From positions 1 to 64,000 of the forward strand of contig JACPRP010000118.1 of the NCBI GenBank assembly GCA_016189905.1: DNA of 64,000 bases, given 5' to 3'. Made by a program: the position numbers and the translations under genes. A model generated the notes under the pieces. That model had not been told where the DNA came from. It did no database searches and saw only the letters and a list, made by a program, of their open reading frames with translations. The DNA is from Chloroflexota bacterium (GTDB lineage: Bacteria; Chloroflexota; UBA6077; FW602-bin22; JACPRP01). Below, piece by piece: positions 47,200 to 53,950 of the stretch (the stretch's first letter is position 1; each line of letters starts with the position of its first letter).

Positions 47200-47444
47200 C
47201 CAGTGCCCTGTCAGGGCGGGGACTTGGGAGTGTCCCCCATCCTTCCTAAGAAGGCCCCTTGTCCGGGGCGGCTGGGTGGCATCGAAATCCAGAACGGTGT
47301 CCTGATTGGGCACAAGGAACGGGAGAGATACCCGGACCACGCCAGGCTGGAAGCGCTCTGGTCCAGCGAACGCCGCGTGGCAGAGCATTTGAACCGCTAT
47401 GCAGCAGTCGGAGATGGGAGCGAATCAGAAAAGGGGGTTAGTTT
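47200..47444. other. Intergenic leader with possible short remnant
   Basis: 245 nt between the decarboxylase-like gene and the binding-protein gene. An open frame from 47203 to 47448 includes 'LIGHKERERYPDHARLEALW', which looks protein-like but has no ribosome site and overlaps the next ATG. It could be the tail of a decayed gene. Not called as CDS. Confidence 0.35.
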
Positions 47445-48608
47445 ATGACGAACTGTTTCATCCCGTGGCGGAGCAAGGCATTAGTGTCTTTTATCTTGGT
47501 CCTTTCGATCGTGTCGGTTATCGGGTGCGCCCAGGCGACGCCTACCGCCACGCCCACTCAGGCGGCAAAGGCCACGCCGGCCAAAGAGGCGAAGCCGGAG
47601 GCGGTGGCGACGAAGCCCGCAGCTCAGGCGCCTACCCCACAGGCCAAGGAGGCCAAGCCTCAGAAAGAGGCCGCGAAAGACGCGAAGAAGGCCGCCAAGA
47701 TCAGGGTGGCTTACGCTGCTGTCGCGGGAACCCAGACGCCAATCTGGCTGGCCAAGGAAAAAGGTCTCTACGAGAAGTACGGCTTGGACGCTGAAGTCGT
47801 CTACATCGCGTCGGGGGCTCCAACGGCCCAGGCTATGATCGCGGGAGAGATTCAGGTGGGTAGCACGGGTGGCGAGAGCGTTGTCACCTCGAACCTGGCG
47901 GGCAGCGATATCGTGATGATCGCGGCGACGAGCAACTACCTGGCCTTCTCCCTTTTCGGGCAACCTAACATCCAACGCGTCGAGGAGCTGAAAGGTAAGA
48001 CGTTGGGTATATCGCGGTTTGGGTCCGGCCCCGACACTGCCGCCCGTATGACGCTGAAGCGGCTTGGACTGGAGCCAGGCAAGGACGTGGCCATCATAGA
48101 GTCTGGTGGCTCGCCTGAGACGTTCGGGGCTATGAAGGCCGGGGGAATTCATGCAACTGTGACCGGCCCCCCCAATTCGGTCGCCCTGAAGAAACTCGGA
48201 ATGCGCGAGTTGGTGAACATCTCCGAACTCGAGATTCCCTACGTGCAGACCGGCATCGCCGTGAGCAAACAGTTTATGGCGAACAATCGAGAGACGGTGA
48301 TGAGCTTCCTTAAGGCGTATGTCGAAGCCATCTCTGTGGCTAAGAAGGACAAAGACTATACGATGAAGATCATCGGCCAGTACTCCAAGACAGATGACAA
48401 GGAAGTCTTAGACGATACGTACGAGTTCTATATGGCCAAGCTGGCGCCGAAAGTCCCGTACGTCGGTGTTGCCTCGGTGCAAACCCTCCTTGATGAGGCA
48501 GCAAAAAGTGTTCCGAAAGCAAAGGATGCCAAACCTGAGTCTTTCTTCGACAATCAGCTAATGAAGGAGCTGGACGACAGCGGCTTCATCAAGAAGCTGT
48601 ACGAGTAA
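47445..48608 (+). CDS. NMT1/SsuA-type ABC solute-binding lipoprotein
   Basis: 387 residues. Signal peptide with lipobox 'VSVIGC', then a low-complexity Ala/Lys/Pro/Thr linker (residues about 30-85) that may span the cell wall, then a domain starting 'KIRVAYAAVAGTQTPIWLAK' of the NMT1/SsuA family. These proteins bind small organosulfonate-, pyrimidine- or carboxylate-like ligands for ABC importers. No permease or ATPase is adjacent. ATG 47445 has GGGGG upstream. Probably co-transcribed with the decarboxylase-like gene. Confidence 0.88.
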   Translation: MTNCFIPWRSKALVSFILVLSIVSVIGCAQATPTATPTQAAKATPAKEAKPEAVATKPAAQAPTPQAKEAKPQKEAAKDAKKAAKIRVAYAAVAGTQTPIWLAKEKGLYEKYGLDAEVVYIASGAPTAQAMIAGEIQVGSTGGESVVTSNLAGSDIVMIAATSNYLAFSLFGQPNIQRVEELKGKTLGISRFGSGPDTAARMTLKRLGLEPGKDVAIIESGGSPETFGAMKAGGIHATVTGPPNSVALKKLGMRELVNISELEIPYVQTGIAVSKQFMANNRETVMSFLKAYVEAISVAKKDKDYTMKIIGQYSKTDDKEVLDDTYEFYMAKLAPKVPYVGVASVQTLLDEAAKSVPKAKDAKPESFFDNQLMKELDDSGFIKKLYE

Positions 48609-48656
48609 GACGTATCCAGACAATTACCTGCTGCTGACATCACACGCACACCGCCG

Positions 48657-48685
48657 TTGACAAGCGAGGGACCTTGTGTTATCGT
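48657..48685 (+). promoter_or_regulatory. Promoter for GlcF-like gene
   Basis: TTGACA (48657-48662), a 17-bp spacer and TATCGT (48680-48685). The leader would be about 290 nt. Confidence 0.55.
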
Positions 48686-48823
48686 TGCGAAAGTCGTTGC
48701 TGCCGATCAGATAGAACGGTGTGCGATGCCTTGTGCCCCCCCAGGGCGGGGCTTGGAGCGTTACGGTTTAGTTAGCTTTGGCGCCTGGTCTTTAGTGTCA
48801 GACCCCCACACCAAGACTGTGGC

Positions 48824-48845
48824 GCGGTCCGAGGCATCGGACCGC
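48824..48845 (+). promoter_or_regulatory. Stem-loop in leader of GlcF-like gene
   Basis: GCGGTCCGA (48824-48832) and TCGGACCGC (48837-48845) form a perfect 9-bp stem with loop GGCA. No T-run follows, so it is more likely a structured element or binding site than a terminator. Confidence 0.45.
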
Positions 48846-48979
48846 TGGGGAGGGGGCGGGAGCTAGCTGGCCTTAACTGAACTGTATTGGAGCTTGGGTC
48901 CTTTCCCCAGACAGGCCGGTGGGGCATTGAATCAAAACAGGTGTCTAGATCACGCATTAGGAAGGCGCAGGAGGAGTAA

Positions 48980-50137
48980 ATGTTAGACACGAAACTGGAG
49001 GACCTGAGTCGAGAGTTGGCCTTATGCTTGAAGTGCAAGATGTGCACATATGGCGACTGGCCCGAGAATTATCCCCTGTGTCCACCGTATTTCAAGAACG
49101 AGTTCTTCACCTACAGCGGCGGTGGTATGGTTTACATTGCCAGGTCTCTGCTGATGGGGCTGATCGATTATTCGCCGGCTATGGCCGAGATTCTCTATCA
49201 ATGTACTACCTGTGGCAACTGCGATCGGATTTGTGAGGTTCTACCGGTCAGTCCACCGCACAAGTCGGTCACGGACATCATCCGCCTGGTGCGGTCCCAG
49301 CTCGTGGCGAAGGGACAAACTGGACTGCCTGCGCTCGCGGAGCTGGGCGCCCGTCTCGTCGAGGAACACAGCCTTGTCGGGAAGAGAAGCTCGGAGCACC
49401 TGGCCGACCTCACGGCGAGAGGGACCAGAGGTCCCGTCCTGTTTGCCGGATGTCTGACGGCCCAGAAGCGTCCCACGGTCTTGAGAGACGTGGATCGCAT
49501 CCTGGCCTCGGCGGACGTTGAGTATCAGCTAATGAGTGATGAGTGGTGCTGCGGGGCGCAGGCCTATGACCTGGGACTCTGGGAATCCCTGCCGTCTTTG
49601 GCTGCTCATAACGTCGACGCTCTGCGAGCGCTTGGGGCCGAGCAGGTGATTTTTCTGTGTCCTCATTGCTATCGGTTCTTCGATAAGGTTTACCCGAGTA
49701 TTCTGAACAAAGATTTGAATGAGCTGCGTTTGATGCACGTCGGCGAGTTTCTGGGCGAGCTTGCCCGCGAGGGGCGGCTTAACCTGCGCCGGGAGGTTCC
49801 GCTGAAGGTTACCTATCACGACCCCTGTAGTTTGGGAAGGATAGCCGGCCAGTTCGAGCCATCGCGTGATCTGCTGCGCCAGATTCGCGGACTCGAGCTG
49901 GTGGAGATGGCTCGAAACAAGATGAACTCCTACTGTTGTGGCGCTGGCGGTGGGGTGAAATGGGCTTTCCCAGACTTCTCGCGAGAGACCGCCGCCCAGC
50001 GCCTGGACGATGCCGTTGCCACAGGAGCTGATACTGTGGCCAGCGCATGCCCTCTTTGCGAGTGGTCGCTTGCCGATGCCGGCGGCGCCCTGAAAGTTGC
50101 CAATGTCACCGAGCTGATCGCCTATGCTATCGACTGA
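48980..50137 (+). CDS. GlcF/HdrD-like Fe-S protein with two CCG domains
   Basis: 385 residues. N-terminal cluster motifs 'CLKCKMCTYGDWPENYPLCP' and 'CTTCGNCDRICEVLP' are followed by two cysteine-rich CCG domains, with 'SDEWCCGAQAYDLGLW' in the first and 'KMNSYCCGAGGGVKW' in the second. Relatives (GlcF, LutA, HdrD) accept electrons from a flavoprotein oxidase, which would be the FAD oxidase at 39651. ATG 48980 has GGAGGAGTAA upstream. It is monocistronic, with a long leader. Confidence 0.9.
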   Translation: MLDTKLEDLSRELALCLKCKMCTYGDWPENYPLCPPYFKNEFFTYSGGGMVYIARSLLMGLIDYSPAMAEILYQCTTCGNCDRICEVLPVSPPHKSVTDIIRLVRSQLVAKGQTGLPALAELGARLVEEHSLVGKRSSEHLADLTARGTRGPVLFAGCLTAQKRPTVLRDVDRILASADVEYQLMSDEWCCGAQAYDLGLWESLPSLAAHNVDALRALGAEQVIFLCPHCYRFFDKVYPSILNKDLNELRLMHVGEFLGELAREGRLNLRREVPLKVTYHDPCSLGRIAGQFEPSRDLLRQIRGLELVEMARNKMNSYCCGAGGGVKWAFPDFSRETAAQRLDDAVATGADTVASACPLCEWSLADAGGALKVANVTELIAYAID

Positions 50138-50238
50138 GGCTGCTAATACTAATAGCCTTTCGATACGCTCTTTATTCCCTGGGGTGTGGCCTGTAGCCGC
50201 ACGGCTTATGGGGGTTAACACCATCGTTCGGTGTAGCA

Positions 50239-50275
50239 TTTTTTTGTGGAGCCTTGACTAATCAAGGCTCCACAA
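50239..50275. repeat. 14-bp perfect inverted repeat
   Basis: TTGTGGAGCCTTGA (50244-50257) and TCAAGGCTCCACAA (50262-50275) with a 4-nt centre, preceded by seven T. The weak stem ACACC/GGTGT just before the T-run could terminate the GlcF-like transcript; the larger repeat may be a separate operator or attenuator for the TctC-like gene downstream. Confidence 0.55.
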
Positions 50276-50419
50276 GGACTACGCCTACCGTAAGGACCGA
50301 AACAAATAGTTAAAGCTCATTAGCTTGCGTAGGGCGGGGACATATAGGACTCGTCTATGACCAATTGGCATAAGATGCTTGATGGTGAAGAATACTCAGT
50401 AAAAAAACGGAGGGTGGCA

Positions 50420-51457
50420 GTGCGAAGCAGAGTCGTGCAAACCATGGCGACCATGGTGCTCCTGGTCATAACGCTGGTATCGGTTCTCGCGTGTACCCGC
50501 ACGGAACAGGCCGCGACGCCGGAACAGTTCTATCGTGGGAGCACGCTCACGTGGGTGGTCTCGAGCGATGCTGGCAGCGGCTCAGATTTGAACAGCCGTG
50601 TTCTTGCCCAATTCTTAGCTAAAGAGCTTGGTGCTACGGTGAAGGTCGAGAACCAGGGACCTGACGAAGGGCTCAACTACGTGTACACCGAGGCCAAGAA
50701 GGATGGGCTCACTGTGGTTATGAAGAACACCGACGCCATAATCGGGAACGATATCCTGAAGGCGCCCGGGGTGCTCTACGAGACCGATAAGTTCAACTTC
50801 GTCGCGGGAACCAGCCCTAGCACCAAGGTCTTCCAGGCGTCGCCTAAGCTCGGCATCCGGACGCTGGATGAGTTGCGAAAGGTCAAAAAGGAATTCAAGG
50901 GGGGCGCCAGCACCGCTAAGGGGGCGTTCACGGTGAACGGGGCAGTTACGCTTGAAATACTGGGCCTGAATGGCAAGATGATCACCGGCTACGAGGGTAG
51001 AAAAGGCGTCGTGATGGCGGTCAGTCGCGGCGAAGTGGATTTCCTGGTGGCTTCGGACGAAGGGGCGATGAGGGACGAGAGAGACGGATTCGTAGTGAGT
51101 ACCTTTATCATAAACAAAGATAGAAGCCGGATATTGCCTGATCTACCGACCATATTCGAGCTGGGAGTGACGGTTCCCAAAGAGATGGAGGCAGCGCACG
51201 AATACATACTCGCGAGCGGATATGGCATTGCCCTGCCGCCAGAGGCTCCGCAGGATAGGGTTGATTATCTCCGGCAAGCGTTTGTGAAGTTCAGCGATGA
51301 CAAGGACTTCCAAGCCGAGATGGAAAAGCTGAACGGGTACTGGAGCCCAATTGTGACAGGTAAGCAATTGCAGGACAAAATGGCTGCTATGAAGGCCAAC
51401 AAAGAGCTGCGCAGTCAGTTGGACACCATATCTGCCAAGTATAGCGCTGTGCGATGA
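50420..51457 (+). CDS. TctC-like solute-binding lipoprotein, copy 2
   Basis: 345 residues, the same length as copy 1 at 38044 and closely similar along its length ('TPEQFYRGSTLTWVVSSDAG', 'NDILKAPGVLYETDKFNFVA'). The lipobox is 'LVSVLAC'. It starts with GTG 50420, with GGAGGG 5 nt upstream; the longer frame to 50357 has no site. A cupin gene follows after a 3' remnant of a third copy. It has no transporter membrane subunits. Confidence 0.9.
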   Translation: MRSRVVQTMATMVLLVITLVSVLACTRTEQAATPEQFYRGSTLTWVVSSDAGSGSDLNSRVLAQFLAKELGATVKVENQGPDEGLNYVYTEAKKDGLTVVMKNTDAIIGNDILKAPGVLYETDKFNFVAGTSPSTKVFQASPKLGIRTLDELRKVKKEFKGGASTAKGAFTVNGAVTLEILGLNGKMITGYEGRKGVVMAVSRGEVDFLVASDEGAMRDERDGFVVSTFIINKDRSRILPDLPTIFELGVTVPKEMEAAHEYILASGYGIALPPEAPQDRVDYLRQAFVKFSDDKDFQAEMEKLNGYWSPIVTGKQLQDKMAAMKANKELRSQLDTISAKYSAVR

Positions 51458-51485
51458 CCTGTTGAAGGCAAGGACATAATCCGGA

Positions 51486-51542
51486 ATGGGACTGGCGGAT
51501 CGAATCGATGCGATGATTGCCAGGTACAAGGCTGCTCAATAA
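51486..51542 (+). pseudogene. Remnant of a third TctC-like gene (C-terminus)
   Basis: The 57 bases translate as 'MGLADRIDAMIARYKAAQ' followed by a stop. Copy 1 at 38044 ends 'KGLAEQIDAIFKKYAAAQ', so at least 11 of the last 17 residues match. The frame is blocked by a stop codon (51477-51479) just upstream, so only the tail survives, 28 nt after the stop of copy 2. It is read as a scar left by recombination among tandem copies. Confidence 0.75.
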
Positions 51543-51604
51543 GGATTCATTTTCGGTAGAAAGGGTGATTCGGCAGGATCCCCTTGCTCACGTGGAGGAA
51601 GTAG

Positions 51605-52123
51605 ATGGTAGACAAAACGAAGACGATGGAGCGCGAGCCAGGCGCCGCCCCAAGTATGTATGAGATCCACGTTAAGGCTCGCCGTGATTTCATCGAGCGC
51701 CAGAACACCGGCAAGCTATTGATCAAATCGAACGAGCGCGAGTTTCGCATCGGCCGCCAGGGCAAAACAAAGAAATTCCTGTACCCGAATATGTGGCCGG
51801 AGAATGCTCTGCAAGACTGGTCGGTGTTTATGCAGGACGTGGTGTCTCACTCGGGAAAGCATCGCCACCAGGGAAGCCTGGTCATCTTCGTCCTTGAGGG
51901 GCGAGGGTACACGGTGGTCGAAGGGGTGCGGATGGGCTGGAAGAAAGGCGACCTCATCCTCTTGCCCTTGAAGCCAGGGGGTATCGAGCACCAGCACTTT
52001 AACCTTGAGCCCGGCCAGTCGTGCAAATGGATTGCGTTCATCTATTTTCCGATGTACAATCAAGTAGCTAGCTTCACAGAGCAGATCGAGATCTGCCCTC
52101 TATGCACCAGTCAATCTGCGTGA
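51605..52123 (+). CDS. Cupin-domain protein, module copy 2
   Basis: 172 residues, the same layout as copies 1 and 3, with 'GKHRHQGSLVIFVLEGRG' and 'PGGIEHQHFNLEPGQSC' as the metal-ligand motifs. 'DFIERQNTGKLLIKSNEREF' is the shared N-terminal helix. GGAGGAAGTAG precedes the ATG. It follows the TctC-like gene and the remnant, and is followed by the iron-type binding protein gene. Confidence 0.85.
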   Translation: MVDKTKTMEREPGAAPSMYEIHVKARRDFIERQNTGKLLIKSNEREFRIGRQGKTKKFLYPNMWPENALQDWSVFMQDVVSHSGKHRHQGSLVIFVLEGRGYTVVEGVRMGWKKGDLILLPLKPGGIEHQHFNLEPGQSCKWIAFIYFPMYNQVASFTEQIEICPLCTSQSA

Positions 52124-52177
52124 CGCTGGTCACATGGCGGGCGCCACGGTGACCGGTGAAGGCTCGGAGGAACACGC

Positions 52178-53368
52178 TTGGTGACGAGATGGCACATCAT
52201 TCCCACGTTTCTTCTAGTGGCCGTAGCGCTCGCAACCGGCTGCGTGAGTGAGCCGTCGCCCTCAGTTCCGGAGCCGACCATACTATCTATCACTCCTCAA
52301 CCCTCGGTGACCGAGGTGGGGCAGAGTGTGGAAACAAAAGCCAGGCCTGTGGCTGTGGTGGAGAGGCAGCCGAAGCATGTGGAACGCCGACTTGCGGCGC
52401 TCGACGGCCTTGCGCCTGATGCTCGGCAGGAGAACTTGCTCGTCGAGGCCAGGAAGGAAGCCAGGGTCGTCTTTTACGTGACCTCCGAAATCGATAAGAT
52501 ACGGGCGGAGGAAAAGGCCTTTAGAAAAAAGTACCCGTTCGTGGCCTCCGAGTTCGTTCGCGCCAATGCCACGGAGGCGATTCAGAAAATCCTTGCCGAA
52601 TCGAGAACAGGCAGACAGATTGCCGATGTGATCCAGTTGCCGTCGGTCCAGTTCCAGGAGTTGATGAAAGAAGGAGTGTTTGGCAGATATCTGTCGCCGG
52701 AACGCGGGTCTTTCGACGAAGCGTTCCTTGACGAGCGGGGGTTTTGGACGGCGATCGATGCCAACGCGACAGTGCTGGCCTATAACAAGAATCTCGTGCA
52801 GGCGACGGCTTTGCCGAAGACGCTGCACGATCTATTGGATTCGCAATGGAAGAATAAGCTCGGACGGACACGATACGGCGGCCGCTGGCTGGCGGCGACG
52901 CTGAAATTGATGGGAAATGACCGTGGACTGGAGTTCGCGCAGAAGCTGGCGCAGCAGAACGTCACTATCGCCGAAAATAGCACCGAGTTGACCCATCTCG
53001 TCGAGTCTGGTGAGGTTCTGGTTGGCTTCGGTGTTCTTACGCCGGGCTTGATGGCCCGGATCAAAAAGGGAGCGCCCCTGGGCATCCAATTCATCGATCC
53101 CACGTATTTCTCCGTGAGCGTAGCAGGTATCGCCCGGTCCGCTCCGCATCCCTATTCCGCCGCGTTGCTGCTCGACTTCCTCATGTCCAGAGAAGTTCAG
53201 GAATCGCTCGCGAGCAAGAACTCGATGGGCGGACGGACGGATGTGAGCTATCCGTGGAGCGACGAGATGAAAGCGGTGAAGACCATCATCTCCTACAGCC
53301 CTGACATTGTCGGCGATGAATACCGCGAATATCAGTCGAAGTTCGAATCACTATTCGTGAACAGGTAG
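52178..53368 (+). CDS. Extracellular solute-binding lipoprotein, iron/ABC type
   Basis: 396 residues. Signal peptide with lipobox 'ALATGC', a Ser/Pro-rich linker, then a family-1/Fe3+-type binding domain ('EARVVFYVTSEIDKIRAEEK', 'KKYPFVASEFVRANATEA', 'FWTAIDANATVLAYNKNLV'). The fold differs from the TctC-like proteins although the gene occupies the same place beside a cupin. Start TTG 52178 has GGAGG 7 nt upstream; GTG 52181 is an alternative. The ligand may be a metal complex or an organic anion. Confidence 0.85.
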   Translation: MVTRWHIIPTFLLVAVALATGCVSEPSPSVPEPTILSITPQPSVTEVGQSVETKARPVAVVERQPKHVERRLAALDGLAPDARQENLLVEARKEARVVFYVTSEIDKIRAEEKAFRKKYPFVASEFVRANATEAIQKILAESRTGRQIADVIQLPSVQFQELMKEGVFGRYLSPERGSFDEAFLDERGFWTAIDANATVLAYNKNLVQATALPKTLHDLLDSQWKNKLGRTRYGGRWLAATLKLMGNDRGLEFAQKLAQQNVTIAENSTELTHLVESGEVLVGFGVLTPGLMARIKKGAPLGIQFIDPTYFSVSVAGIARSAPHPYSAALLLDFLMSREVQESLASKNSMGGRTDVSYPWSDEMKAVKTIISYSPDIVGDEYREYQSKFESLFVNR

Positions 53369-53383
53369 CAAGGAGTGATAACG

Positions 53384-53899
53384 GTGGAGAAGACGAGGAC
53401 GATGGCGCAAGAGCCAGATGCGAGCACGAGCGACTATGAAGCGCACCTTAAGGCCCGACGAGAGTTTATCGAGCAACAGAACACGGGCAAGCTGCTCATC
53501 AAGGGCAACGAGCGCGAGTTCCGCATTACTCGTCAGGGCCGAAGCAAGTACTTTATGTATCCGAACGTCTGGCCTGAGCATGCACTCCAGGAGTGGATGG
53601 TATTCCAGCAGGATGTCGTACATCATACTGGCAAACACCGCCACCAGGGAAGCCTGGTCATCTTCGTGCTGGACGGACGCGGCTACACAGTGGTTGAAGG
53701 CGTGCGGATGGATTGGAAGAAAGGTGACCTCATCCTCCTGCCGCTGAAGGCAGGGGGCGTCGAACATCAGCACTTCAATATCGAGCCCGGGCAGTCGTGC
53801 AAGTGGATGGCCTTCGTCTACATTCCGATGTACGACCAGATAGCCAGCTTCACAGAGCAGATAGAGCTGAACCCACTATACAGGGCTGAAACCAGCTAG
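53384..53899 (+). CDS. Cupin-domain protein, module copy 3
   Basis: 171 residues, close to copies 1 and 2, with 'GKHRHQGSLVIFVLDGRG' and 'GGVEHQHFNIEPGQSCKW'. The start is GTG 53384, matching 'MVEKTKTM' of copy 1 and with AGGAG 8 nt upstream; GTG 53375 overlaps that site. It lies 15 nt after the iron-type binding protein gene, so the two are surely co-transcribed. Confidence 0.85.
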   Translation: MEKTRTMAQEPDASTSDYEAHLKARREFIEQQNTGKLLIKGNEREFRITRQGRSKYFMYPNVWPEHALQEWMVFQQDVVHHTGKHRHQGSLVIFVLDGRGYTVVEGVRMDWKKGDLILLPLKAGGVEHQHFNIEPGQSCKWMAFVYIPMYDQIASFTEQIELNPLYRAETS

Positions 53900-53910
53900 C
53901 TGGCATTGCT

Positions 53911-53943
53911 AGACCGACGCGGTTTCGAAAACCACGTCGATCT
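53911..53943. repeat. Imperfect palindrome, GACCGACGCGG family
   Basis: AGACCGACGCGGTTT (53911-53925) and its partner (53929-53943) pair with two mismatches. It sits between the convergent cupin and AAA ATPase genes and may double as a terminator. Confidence 0.7.
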
Positions 53944-53950
53944 ACTCATC

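Larger units (their letters stand above)
48609..48979. other. Long leader with promoter and hairpin
   Basis: 371 nt without a gene that I can support. It contains a promoter (48657-48685) and a perfect 9-bp hairpin (48824-48845). Confidence 0.5.

Noticed and set aside
50244-50275. Intrinsic terminator
   Set aside because: The T-run is on the 5' side of this inverted repeat and no T-run follows it, so it does not fit either strand as a simple terminator.
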